DNA of 64,000 nt from Thalassorhabdus alkalitolerans (GTDB lineage: Bacteria; Bacillota; Bacilli; Bacillales; Marinococcaceae): NCBI RefSeq assembly GCF_042656585.1, contig NZ_JBHSPG010000022.1; one strand, given 5' to 3'. Position numbers and translations under genes: made by a program. Position 1 is the stretch's first letter. Each line of letters starts with the position of its first letter. The notes beneath the pieces were generated by a model that was given only the letters and a program-made list of their open reading frames with translations, was not told the origin of the DNA and made no database searches. Positions 41,494 through 50,543 of this stretch are shown here, piece by piece.

Positions 41494-43410
41494 TTGTCCA
41501 TGGAACAACATTCATATGATGAGAGTCAAATTCAGGTCTTGGAAGGTTTGGAAGCCGTAAGAAAACGCCCGGGAATGTATATTGGCTCTACAAGCGGACG
41601 GGGACTCCACCATTTAGTGTGGGAAATTGTTGATAATAGTATTGATGAAGCGATGGGCGGATATTGTGACACAATAGAAATCGCTGTGGAAGAAGATAAT
41701 AGCATTACCGTGCAAGATAACGGGCGCGGGATCCCTGTCGGCATGCATGAAAAAATGGGCCGACCTGCTGTTGAAGTGATTATGACCGTTCTTCATGCAG
41801 GAGGTAAATTTGGCGGCGGCGGTTACAAGGTATCAGGCGGCTTACATGGGGTAGGAGCTTCTGTTGTGAACGCTCTGTCAGAACTTTTAGAAGTAGAAGT
41901 GCACAGAGAAGGAGAAATCTATTTTCAAAGCTTTAAAAGAGGTGTGCCCCAGCAGGATCTAGAGCAGATCGGCACGACAGAAAAGCGGGGCACGAAGATA
42001 CATTTTAAGCCTGACCAGGAAATTTTTCAGGAAACCCAGGAGTTTGATTTTGATACATTAGCAACCAGGCTTCGGGAGCTGGCCTTTTTAAATAAAGGCC
42101 TCAGAATTATTTTTACGGATAAGAGAGAAGAAGAAGAAAAGAAGGTAGAGTATTACTACGAAGGAGGCATCGCTTCCTTTGTAGAATACTTGAATCGCTC
42201 TCGTGATACTTTGCACGAAAAGCCTATTTTCATTGAAAGTGAAAAAGAAGGTATTCAGGTTGAAATAGCCGTCCAATATAATGACAGCTTTGCCAGTAAT
42301 ATTTATTCATTTGCTAATAACATAAATACCCACGAAGGCGGGACCCACGAGTCAGGCTTTAAAACAGGCCTCACACGTGTGATCAATGATTATGCCCGTA
42401 AGAACAGCCTCTTTAAAGAAAACGATCCTAATCTTACAGGAGAAGATGTAAGAGAAGGGCTGACAGCTATCATTTCGGTGAAGATTCCCGATCCGCAGTT
42501 TGAAGGGCAGACAAAGACAAAGCTAGGAAACAGTGAAGCCAGAACGATTACTGATTCCTTGTTTTCAGAAGCTTTTTCACGTTTCTTAATTGAAAACCCG
42601 GACACTGGAAAGCTGATTGTGGAAAAAGGACTGATGGCTTCAAGGGCTCGGGAAGCAGCGAAAAAAGCCAGGGAGCTTACAAGAAGAAAAAGCGCCCTGG
42701 AAGTAAGCTCTCTTCCTGGAAAACTCGCAGACTGCTCCACGAAGGATGCTTCTATCAGTGAAATTTATATAGTGGAGGGCGACTCAGCCGGAGGATCAGC
42801 AAAACAAGGGAGAGACCGGCACTTTCAGGCAATTCTTCCTTTGCGCGGTAAGATTATTAATGTGGAAAAAGCAAGGCTTGACAAGATCCTTGCAAATAAT
42901 GAAATACGTTCAATTATCACTGCCTTAGGTACCGGGATTGGCGAAGAATTTGATATCTCAAAAGCAAGGTATCATAAGATTATTATTATGACTGATGCCG
43001 ATGTGGATGGCGCCCATATTCGAACGCTTATCTTAACCTTTTTCTATCGATACATGCGTCCCCTTATTGAAGAAGGATATGTATATATTGCCCAGCCTCC
43101 TCTTTACAAGGTTCAGCAAGGAAAAGCGATCCACTATGCGTATTATGAAAAGGAACTAGATCAAATCCTGGAAGAGCTTCCTAAGCAGCCTAAACCAGGG
43201 TATCAGCGCTATAAGGGGCTTGGTGAAATGAACCCGGATCAGCTGTGGGAGACTACGATGGACCCTGAGACACGTACAACGCTGCAGGTTACCTTGGAAG
43301 ACGCCATGAAAGCCGATGAAATTTTCGAAACGCTTATGGGCGACCGTGTGGAACCACGGCGAGATTTTATTCAGGAAAATGCACATTATGTTAAGAATCT
43401 AGACGTATAA
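41494..43410 (+). CDS. gyrB: DNA gyrase subunit B
   Basis: The 638-residue ATPase subunit has VLEGLEAVRKRPGMYIGST, the GHKL motif DNGRGIPVGMH and GGLHGVGASVVNALS, the Toprim EGDSAGGSAKQGRD and DADVDGAHIRTL, and the C-terminal YKGLGEMNPDQLWETTMDP. The start is taken as TTG 41494 because AAGGTGA lies five bases before it; ATG 41500 (MEQHSYDES) is the alternative. It powers negative supercoiling with GyrA. Confidence 0.97.
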   Translation: MSMEQHSYDESQIQVLEGLEAVRKRPGMYIGSTSGRGLHHLVWEIVDNSIDEAMGGYCDTIEIAVEEDNSITVQDNGRGIPVGMHEKMGRPAVEVIMTVLHAGGKFGGGGYKVSGGLHGVGASVVNALSELLEVEVHREGEIYFQSFKRGVPQQDLEQIGTTEKRGTKIHFKPDQEIFQETQEFDFDTLATRLRELAFLNKGLRIIFTDKREEEEKKVEYYYEGGIASFVEYLNRSRDTLHEKPIFIESEKEGIQVEIAVQYNDSFASNIYSFANNINTHEGGTHESGFKTGLTRVINDYARKNSLFKENDPNLTGEDVREGLTAIISVKIPDPQFEGQTKTKLGNSEARTITDSLFSEAFSRFLIENPDTGKLIVEKGLMASRAREAAKKARELTRRKSALEVSSLPGKLADCSTKDASISEIYIVEGDSAGGSAKQGRDRHFQAILPLRGKIINVEKARLDKILANNEIRSIITALGTGIGEEFDISKARYHKIIIMTDADVDGAHIRTLILTFFYRYMRPLIEEGYVYIAQPPLYKVQQGKAIHYAYYEKELDQILEELPKQPKPGYQRYKGLGEMNPDQLWETTMDPETRTTLQVTLEDAMKADEIFETLMGDRVEPRRDFIQENAHYVKNLDV

Positions 43411-43522
43411 GCAAGAGGGTGGGGAAAAGGACCCTGCCCTTTCCTGCTTAATATTGGTAACAGGGCAATAGAATCCAGAGCCCACTGCCAGGACGTTACC
43501 GGAAAGAAATGGAGGTAGTAGG

Positions 43523-46084
43523 ATGGCAGAGAATGAATCCAGAGTAAGAGAAATAAACATAGGACAAGAAATGCAGACGTCTTTTTTAGACTATGCCATG
43601 AGCGTAATTGTCAGCCGTGCTTTGCCAGACGTAAGAGATGGTTTAAAGCCTGTGCACCGCAGAATTTTATTTGCTATGAACGAATTAGGCATGACACCGG
43701 ATAAGCCATACAAAAAGTCAGCGCGTATTGTCGGAGAGGTTATTGGGAAATACCACCCGCACGGTGACTCTGCCGTTTATGAAACGATGGTAAGGATGGC
43801 ACAGGATTTTAGTTTCCGTTATATGCTTATCGACGGACATGGAAACTTTGGATCCGTAGATGGAGATGCAGCAGCTGCCATGCGTTACACTGAAGCGCGA
43901 ATGGCCAAGATCTCAATGGAAATGGTTCGTGACATTAATAAAGACACAATCGACTATCAAGATAACTATGACGGGGCAGAAAGAGAGCCCATTGTTCTTC
44001 CGTCACGTTTCCCTAACCTCCTTGTTAATGGAGCCGCCGGCATTGCTGTAGGGATGGCTACCAATATACCTCCTCACCAGCTTGGTGAAGTGATTAATGG
44101 AGTGCTCGAGCTCAGCGAGAATCCGGAGATCTCAATTGAAGAATTAATGGAACATATCCCAGGTCCTGACTTTCCAACAGGGGCTACGATTTTAGGACGA
44201 AGCGGCATTCGAAAAGCATACTTAACCGGACGCGGTTCCATTTTAATTCGTGCGGTAGCTGAAATAGAAGAAAGCCCGAATGGAAAACAAGCAATTATTG
44301 TAACTGAGCTTCCCTACCAGGTAAATAAGGCACGGCTGGTAGAAAAGATAGCGGAACTTGTCCGGGATAAGAAGATTGAAGGAATCACAGACTTAAGAGA
44401 CGAATCGGATCGCACGGGCCTTAGAATCGTAATTGAAGTCCGCAAGGATGCAAACGCAAATGTGTTGTTAAATAACTTATATAAGCAGACGGCATTGCAG
44501 ACGAGCTTTGGCATCAATATGCTGGCCCTCGTTGACGGACAGCCGAAGGTGCTGAACTTAAAACAATGCTTATCATATTATTTAGAGCATCAAAAAGAGG
44601 TAATTAAACGAAGGACTGCTTTTGAACTCCGTAAAGCAGAAGCAAGGGCTCACATATTGGAAGGACTGCGAATAGCTCTTGACCACCTTGATGAAGTGAT
44701 TGAATTAATTAGAAGCTCTCAAACAACGGAGATTGCAAGAAACGGTTTAATGGATCGGTTCTCTTTAAGTCAGGATCAAGCACAGGCCATCCTTGATATG
44801 CGTCTTCAACGTTTGACTGGATTAGAGCGGGATAAAATTGAAAACGAATATAAAGAATTAATGGCCAGAATTGCAGAACTGAAAGCAATCCTGGCAAGTG
44901 AAGAAAAAGTCCTGGAAATCATCCGCGAAGAGCTTATTGAGCTTAAAGAAAGATTTAATGACAGCCGCCGAACAGAAATTACTGCAGGCAGCAATCATAT
45001 TGAAGATGAGGACTTGATTCCTAAACAAAACGTAGTGATCAGTATCACTCACCAGGGATATATTAAGAGACTTCCTTTATCCACCTACAAAAGCCAAAAA
45101 CGAGGCGGGAGAGGAATACAAGGAATGGGAACCAACGAGGATGACTTTGTAGAGCATTTATTTACTACAAACTCTCATCACACCATTCTCTTTTTTACTA
45201 ACAAGGGGAAGGTTTATCGTTTAAAAGGGTATGAAATTCCTGAATTAGGACGAACGGCAAAAGGAATTCCAGTGATTAACCTGCTGCAGATTGAAAAGGA
45301 TGAATTTATCAGTACGGTGATTCCAATCCAGGATTTCAGCGAAGATTCCTCGTTATTCTTCCTTACAAAAAAAGGAATAGCAAAACGTGCTTCCCTGTCA
45401 GCATTTGCAAACATAAGAAAAGGCGGCCTGTTTGCTATTAACCTGAGAGAGGACGATGAGCTTCATGGCGTGCGTTTGACCCACGGGGATGATGAACTGC
45501 TTATTGGAACAAAGAATGCAATGGGCATCCGTTTCCATGAAAAAGACGTCAGGCTCATGGGCCGAAGTGCTACAGGGGTGAAGGCCATCAGCCTTGCAGA
45601 AGATGATGAAGTGATAGGGATGGACATCATTAAAGAAAATGAAGATGTCCTGATTGTTACAAATAAAGGATTTGGCAAGAGAACTCTCCCAGAAGAATTC
45701 AAAGTACAGAACCGGGGAGGAAAGGGTCTTAAAATAGCGACTCTTACCGAAAGAACAGGCCATCTTGTTGCCCTGAGATTTGTAGCGGATCAGCAGGATA
45801 TCATGATTATGACCGTACATGGGGTATTGATTCGTATACGTGCAGAGGAAATATCCAGATTAGGCCGCTATGCGCAAGGGGTTACCTTGATACGTGTAGG
45901 AGAAGGTGAAGAAGTGGCTACCGTTGCACCAGTGGAAATCCCTGAAGAAATCGAGGAAGAGCTCGACGAAACAGAGGAAGAAACTGAAGAAGGAAATGAA
46001 GCTGCCAAAGAAACCAGTGAGACGGAAGCTTCTGCAGAAGAAGCAGTAGAAGAAGTAGAAAATATGGATTCGGAAGAAGAATAA
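43523..46084 (+). CDS. gyrA: DNA gyrase subunit A
   Basis: The 853-residue protein has the breakage-reunion domain with active-site Tyr122 in AMRYTEARM and the quinolone region HPHGDSAVYE, then a C-terminal beta-pinwheel with GyrA box QKRGGRGI. The last 45 or so residues are almost all Glu, Asp, Ala, Ser and Thr, so the protein is about 30 residues longer than in B. subtilis. GGAGG precedes the ATG. Acidic extension fits salt adaptation but may also modulate supercoiling. Confidence 0.97.
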   Translation: MAENESRVREINIGQEMQTSFLDYAMSVIVSRALPDVRDGLKPVHRRILFAMNELGMTPDKPYKKSARIVGEVIGKYHPHGDSAVYETMVRMAQDFSFRYMLIDGHGNFGSVDGDAAAAMRYTEARMAKISMEMVRDINKDTIDYQDNYDGAEREPIVLPSRFPNLLVNGAAGIAVGMATNIPPHQLGEVINGVLELSENPEISIEELMEHIPGPDFPTGATILGRSGIRKAYLTGRGSILIRAVAEIEESPNGKQAIIVTELPYQVNKARLVEKIAELVRDKKIEGITDLRDESDRTGLRIVIEVRKDANANVLLNNLYKQTALQTSFGINMLALVDGQPKVLNLKQCLSYYLEHQKEVIKRRTAFELRKAEARAHILEGLRIALDHLDEVIELIRSSQTTEIARNGLMDRFSLSQDQAQAILDMRLQRLTGLERDKIENEYKELMARIAELKAILASEEKVLEIIREELIELKERFNDSRRTEITAGSNHIEDEDLIPKQNVVISITHQGYIKRLPLSTYKSQKRGGRGIQGMGTNEDDFVEHLFTTNSHHTILFFTNKGKVYRLKGYEIPELGRTAKGIPVINLLQIEKDEFISTVIPIQDFSEDSSLFFLTKKGIAKRASLSAFANIRKGGLFAINLREDDELHGVRLTHGDDELLIGTKNAMGIRFHEKDVRLMGRSATGVKAISLAEDDEVIGMDIIKENEDVLIVTNKGFGKRTLPEEFKVQNRGGKGLKIATLTERTGHLVALRFVADQQDIMIMTVHGVLIRIRAEEISRLGRYAQGVTLIRVGEGEEVATVAPVEIPEEIEEELDETEEETEEGNEAAKETSETEASAEEAVEEVENMDSEEE

Positions 46085-46120
46085 TACAGGCAGCAAAAAA
46101 GAATAACAATGGTTTACCAA

Positions 46121-46164
46121 GGATCAACTTTCGGCCAAACGGGCCGGAGGTTGATCCTTTTTAT
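46121..46164 (+). terminator. Terminator after gyrA
   Basis: GGATCAAC (46121-46128) pairs with GTTGATCC (46150-46157), with an inner CGGCC/GGGCCG stem, followed by TTTTTATTTA. Confidence 0.88.
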
Positions 46165-46320
46165 TTATAATCAAAAAGCATAGCCTTTCATTTCCTTGAA
46201 AGGTATGATGAAAGAAATAAAACAAAGAGTTTAAGGAGCGTAATCTGATTAATTGATCTAAGCTTGAATGCCTTAAAAAAGGAAAAAGAAGACAATCGTC
46301 ATGGTTAGAGGAGAATGAGG

Positions 46321-47430
46321 ATGAGAGTATACTCAAAGGAAGTAAAAGCAGGCTTTATATTGAAAGAAGACGTGTTTGTATCTAAGAATGTTCCTTTGTT
46401 GAAAAAAGACACGGTGCTGGAGGAATCTCACTTAGAAATACTGGAGGTCTTTCTTGTAGAGAGTGTGGAAATTGTAGGAACAGGCTCCCTTTTAGAAAAA
46501 GAAAACAGCCAAAACGAAAGAAGTTCAGAGAATAGTTCTTCTGAAGTAAACCAAGAAAGCAGCCTTGCTTCTTCCAAAACGTCCCTTTTTTTGTATCGGT
46601 ACAAACAGGCAGTGACGACCTTTACTAAACTTTCCAGAGAGTGGGTGAATAAAGAAAAGGTAGATAGTAAGAAGCTGGAAGGGTTCTTTACTGGCCTTGT
46701 TGAAGAAATGGACAAGATTCCGCCCATACCTTTGTTTCTTAATCAATATTCCATTAAGGAAGACTACCCTTATCACCATGCTGTCAGTACCGGATTACTC
46801 TCTTACTTTATAAGTAAAAAGATGGGGTATACACCAAAAGAGAGCATTCAGATAGCTGAAGCTGCTGCATTATGTGATGTGGGAATGCTTAAGATAGGAA
46901 GATCCCACCTGGATAACAAAGGGATATTAACAGAAAAGGAATATGAAATTGTAAAAAAGCATCCATATGTAAGCTATAAAATGGTCAGGGAAAATATAGC
47001 CTCCAACGAAATGGTCCTGGCTGTTCTTCAGCACCATGAAAGAGAAGATGGAAGCGGATATCCTACAGGTGTAAAAAGTGATCAGATCCATCCCTTTAGT
47101 CAAATAGTAGCTGTGGCAGATGCCTACCATGCCATGACAACAAACCGCCCTTACCGTTTAGGGCAGTCACCGTTTAAGGCGGTAGAAGATATATCGTTAA
47201 AAAACTTTGGCAAGTTTTCCCCTAAAGTAACTGAAACTCTTCTGGAGAGTTTAATTACACTTTCAACTGGCCTTACTGTGAAATTGAACAACGGTAAAAA
47301 AGGAAAGATTGTGTTCATAGATGACAAAGCACCTTCTTGCCCTGTTATCTGCATGGAAGATACTGAGAAGGTTATTCAGCTTTCTGCAAAAGATCTTTAC
47401 ACAATCAAAGAGGTAGTTGTTTGGCGCTGA
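46321..47430 (+). CDS. HD-GYP-domain protein with degenerate HD dyad
   Basis: The 369-residue protein has an N-terminal DUF3391-like region, a serine/asparagine-rich linker (about 60-90) and an HD-GYP domain. The GYP part is intact: LQHHEREDGSGYPTG, then VADAYHAMTTNRPYR. However, the expected LHDIGK motif reads LCDVGM, so His is replaced by Cys185 (before Asp186) and Lys by Met. HD-GYP enzymes break down cyclic-di-GMP, so this one may be inactive or serve as a sensor. The start at 46321 has GAGGAG upstream. A protein of this type follows gyrA in several alkaliphilic bacilli. Confidence 0.85.
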   Translation: MRVYSKEVKAGFILKEDVFVSKNVPLLKKDTVLEESHLEILEVFLVESVEIVGTGSLLEKENSQNERSSENSSSEVNQESSLASSKTSLFLYRYKQAVTTFTKLSREWVNKEKVDSKKLEGFFTGLVEEMDKIPPIPLFLNQYSIKEDYPYHHAVSTGLLSYFISKKMGYTPKESIQIAEAAALCDVGMLKIGRSHLDNKGILTEKEYEIVKKHPYVSYKMVRENIASNEMVLAVLQHHEREDGSGYPTGVKSDQIHPFSQIVAVADAYHAMTTNRPYRLGQSPFKAVEDISLKNFGKFSPKVTETLLESLITLSTGLTVKLNNGKKGKIVFIDDKAPSCPVICMEDTEKVIQLSAKDLYTIKEVVVWR

Positions 47431-47447
47431 TAAAGATCTTCAGGATA

Positions 47448-48392
47448 CTATGGGGTATAGTAAGGCTGAAAAAGAAAGGGAACTTTTTCTCGTACAAGGG
47501 CAAGATAAGCTTTTATAAAAGAAAAATCACTGGTTGTTTGATGGGTGATCAGCTCTCCCCACCATTCCGTTTCATATCTGCATATCATGCTTAGGTTATA
47601 CAAAAGAAGGTAATGAATCAGTAATTCATGTAAACCAGTATGCTTCTCCACGTCAGGAAGAAGGTAATAACGATTTTCATGATCTTGAAGGAGAGTTTTT
47701 TTAAAGGCAGAATTCTCTATAAGAGAGGAAGAATAAGAAAGCACGGAAGAACCTTCTTCTTTCAGTACGGCTTTCATCTCCTTTTTCGAGATCCATTCCT
47801 TTACATTTTCTCTTTCGGTCTGGCCTATTGGCTGCTGGCTTTTAATCTCAAAGAATTCAGGATGGAACTCTACGGTTAGCAATGGTGGATAATTGTGAAT
47901 AAAAGTAAAAAGTTCATAAAGCTCAGGGATCTGCAAAAGCAGATGACCCATTGACCATTTTTCTCCTTCTACGTGTTTCATGTGGAACATAACGCTGGCC
48001 GTATGTGAAAAGAGTCCATTTTTTTGAATTTTTACTTCGTCATCTAAAAAACAATAGCTTCTTTTCTTGCGTTTACGAGTACTGACACCGTGGGCCAGCA
48101 CATGGGAGGAGCTCGGGTAGTGAGGGTCATAGAGAAGGACAGTTCCTTTAAGCAAATCAACGAATCCATAAAAATAGAGCAAAGGCTGAAGAGCTAAAGG
48201 GGAAGAGTCAGCCTGTTCAAAGAGCATCCTGCCAAGCTTCCAGTAATGGGAAAGAGGGGTGGTGTTGTTGTAACTAAATGCCTTCGCCTCACGAAAGGAG
48301 TTGGACTTATAGTGCTGGTAAAGAAATCGCTGAAGCATATCCTGCCCTTCTAAAGGGAGAAAAAAAGAAAAGGATTGATCGAGAGAATTCAT
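47448..48392 (-). CDS. yaaC: YaaC-like protein
   Basis: The 314-residue protein begins MNSLDQSFSFFLPLEGQDML and contains FREAKAFSYNNTTPLSHYW and YFYGFVDLLKGTVLLYDP, typical of the YaaC family of Bacillales. The function is not known. As in B. subtilis it lies between gyrA and guaB on the opposite strand, so it is head-on to replication. AAAAGGAG precedes the ATG. Confidence 0.88.
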   Translation of the reverse strand: MNSLDQSFSFFLPLEGQDMLQRFLYQHYKSNSFREAKAFSYNNTTPLSHYWKLGRMLFEQADSSPLALQPLLYFYGFVDLLKGTVLLYDPHYPSSSHVLAHGVSTRKRKKRSYCFLDDEVKIQKNGLFSHTASVMFHMKHVEGEKWSMGHLLLQIPELYELFTFIHNYPPLLTVEFHPEFFEIKSQQPIGQTERENVKEWISKKEMKAVLKEEGSSVLSYSSSLIENSAFKKTLLQDHENRYYLLPDVEKHTGLHELLIHYLLLYNLSMICRYETEWWGELITHQTTSDFSFIKAYLALVREKVPFLFQPYYTP

Positions 48393-48579
48393 GCCTGAGG
48401 CTCCTTTTTTAAGTATAAAGAGTTTTTGTGTCCATAGTTTTTTGAATGTTTAAACTTCAGATAATTAGCATTAAAAAAAGACAAAAAATGATAAGATATG
48501 AAAAATAACATTTTGTGTCCTCAAATCACTCATTGAAATGGTGTCTTCTTAGTTAAGAAGACAGCTTCACATTTGTTTC

Positions 48580-48608
48580 TTGACAGTAGGATACCCAATT
48601 GTTACCCT
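48580..48608 (+). promoter_or_regulatory. Possible guaB promoter
   Basis: A perfect TTGACA (48580-48585), a 17-base spacer and a weak TACCCT. The spacer overlaps an imperfect palindrome GTAGG...CCTAC (48586-48610), which could be an operator. Confidence 0.4.
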
Positions 48609-48673
48609 ACTTAATAATATTTAGAGACTGATTAGATTCAGGGAAGACCATAATAGAGAGGATGACAAGTATC

Positions 48674-50131
48674 GTGCGCACAGATAAGTTTGAAAAAGAA
48701 GGATTGACGTTTGATGATGTATTGCTGGTTCCGGACCGGTCTGAAATTCATCCTCGCGAAGTATCAGTGAAAACGACTTTAACAGAAAAACTTCCGCTGA
48801 ACCTCCCGATCATTAGTGCAGGAATGGACACAGTAACAGAAGCCGGTATGGCTATCGCCATGGCCCGTGAAGGGGGACTTGGCATTATCCATAAGAACAT
48901 GTCTATTGAACAGCAGGCAGAGCTTGTGGATTTAGTAAAAAGGTCAGAAAGCGGTGTTATTACTAATCCCTTCTTTCTTACACCAGACAGACAGGTATTT
49001 GATGCAGAAAAATTAATGGCTAAATACCGTATCTCCGGGGTGCCGATTGTAAATGAAAATCAAAAGCTTGTTGGAATATTAACAAATAGAGACCTTCGGT
49101 TTATTGAAGATTATTCCATCAAGATTGAAGAAGTAATGACGAGCAATAATCTTGTTACGGCTCCTGTAGGGACAACCTTAAAGGAAGCTGAAAAAACACT
49201 GCAAAAATATAAGATTGAAAAGCTTCCTCTCGTTGATGAAGATGGCACACTTAAAGGTTTAATTACGATCAAAGATATTGAAAAAGTAATCGAGTTTCCA
49301 AACTCCGCCAAAGATAAACAGGGACGTCTTCTTGCCGGAGCAGCCGTAGGTGTGACAGAAGATAGTGTTCAACGCGTAAGTGCACTTGTGGATGCGGGGG
49401 TAGATGTCATCGTAATTGATACGGCGCACGGTCATTCCAGGGGAGTACTCAACAAAGTGGAAGAAATCCGCAATGAGTTTCCGGATCTTTCAATTATTGC
49501 AGGAAATGTAGCTACAGCTGAAGGAACAAGGGATTTAATTACAGCTGGAGCTGATATTGTAAAGGTGGGAATTGGCCCTGGATCTATTTGTACCACTCGC
49601 GTTGTTGCAGGAGTAGGAGTCCCTCAAATTACTGCGGTCTACGACTGTGCACAAGAAGCTGGCAAGCATAACGTGCCTATTATTGCAGACGGCGGCATTA
49701 AATACTCTGGAGACATCGTAAAAGCACTTGCTGCCGGAGCACATGCGGTTATGCTCGGAAGCTTGCTGGCAGGAGTGTCAGAAAGCCCGGGAGAAAGAGA
49801 GATTTATCAAGGACGTCAGTTTAAAGTGTACCGGGGCATGGGCTCACTAGGGGCAATGGAACAAGGAAGTAAAGATCGCTATTTCCAGGAAAAAAATCAA
49901 AAGCTTGTACCCGAAGGCATAGAAGGGCGAATTCCTTATAAAGGACCGCTTTCCGATACTCTTCATCAGTTATTAGGGGGTATTCGGGCTGGCATGGGTT
50001 ATTGTGGCACAAAGACACTGGATGATTTACGAGAAAACGGAAAATTTGTCCGGATAACAAACGCCGGTTTAATTGAAAGTCATCCTCACGACGTTCAAAT
50101 TACTAAAGAAGCACCAAACTATAGCTTGTAA
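48674..50131 (+). CDS. guaB: IMP dehydrogenase
   Basis: The 485-residue enzyme oxidises IMP to XMP, the committed step to GMP. It has EGLTFDDVLLVP, two CBS domains (about residues 90-205), catalytic Cys306 in GPGSICTTRVV and the flap LGAMEQGSKDRY. The GTG at 48674 (read MRTDKF) is chosen because AGGATGA lies eight bases before it and homologues start at the same distance; the ATG at 48662 overlaps that site. Confidence 0.97.
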   Translation: MRTDKFEKEGLTFDDVLLVPDRSEIHPREVSVKTTLTEKLPLNLPIISAGMDTVTEAGMAIAMAREGGLGIIHKNMSIEQQAELVDLVKRSESGVITNPFFLTPDRQVFDAEKLMAKYRISGVPIVNENQKLVGILTNRDLRFIEDYSIKIEEVMTSNNLVTAPVGTTLKEAEKTLQKYKIEKLPLVDEDGTLKGLITIKDIEKVIEFPNSAKDKQGRLLAGAAVGVTEDSVQRVSALVDAGVDVIVIDTAHGHSRGVLNKVEEIRNEFPDLSIIAGNVATAEGTRDLITAGADIVKVGIGPGSICTTRVVAGVGVPQITAVYDCAQEAGKHNVPIIADGGIKYSGDIVKALAAGAHAVMLGSLLAGVSESPGEREIYQGRQFKVYRGMGSLGAMEQGSKDRYFQEKNQKLVPEGIEGRIPYKGPLSDTLHQLLGGIRAGMGYCGTKTLDDLRENGKFVRITNAGLIESHPHDVQITKEAPNYSL

Positions 50132-50138
50132 GCTAAGA

Positions 50139-50199
50139 CCTGGTCTTCAAAACGCCATGGAAGGGGCTGAGTTCTCCGGCCCCCGTTTGGGCAGCCAGG
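50139..50199 (+). ncRNA. Nested RNA structure in the guaB 3' region
   Basis: Three nested stems follow the guaB stop by seven bases: CCTGG (50139) with CCAGG (50195), CAAAACG (50148) with CGTTTG (50184), and GGGGC (50163) with GCCCC (50179). It lies before the guaB terminator. No known RNA family was recognised. Confidence 0.35.
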
Positions 50200-50243
50200 A
50201 GAGTAGAAGCTGAAGGCTGTTAACAAAGTAAGCAATTTCAATC

Positions 50244-50281
50244 GAGCTTTTTCCTTTATTTCCCGGGAAAAGCTCTTTTTG
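50244..50281 (+). terminator. guaB terminator containing a Noc-site-like palindrome
   Basis: GAGCTTTTTCC pairs with GGGAAAAGCTC and is followed by TTTTTG. Bases 50258-50271, ATTTCCCGGGAAAA, match the Noc-binding consensus at 13 of 14 bases. The remainder to 50543 shows no gene. Confidence 0.75.
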
Positions 50282-50499
50282 TTAGTAAGATTTATTACCA
50301 AGCAAGAGTCTGGAGCACGGTCACCTTCCTGAATTATCCCCGATTTTACCTTCAGAATGAAAACTGCGAGAGCAATCTTCTGTCTTCAGGAGCCACCTGG
50401 CAGCAAACAAAGCTGTGTAATAGTGAAAAAGCAACAAAAACAGAAGTGAAAAAAAGATAGAATAGGGTCTCTGGGAATCTATGTTTTTCCATATTCTTA

Positions 50500-50508
50500 T
50501 GATAGAAT
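50500..50508 (+). promoter_or_regulatory. Possible extended -10 of dacA
   Basis: TGA-TAGAAT lies about 35 bases before the dacA start. No clear -35 is seen. Confidence 0.35.
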
Positions 50509-50543
50509 ATCTTTTGTGCAAGTCATCATGGAGGTGTAGCAAG

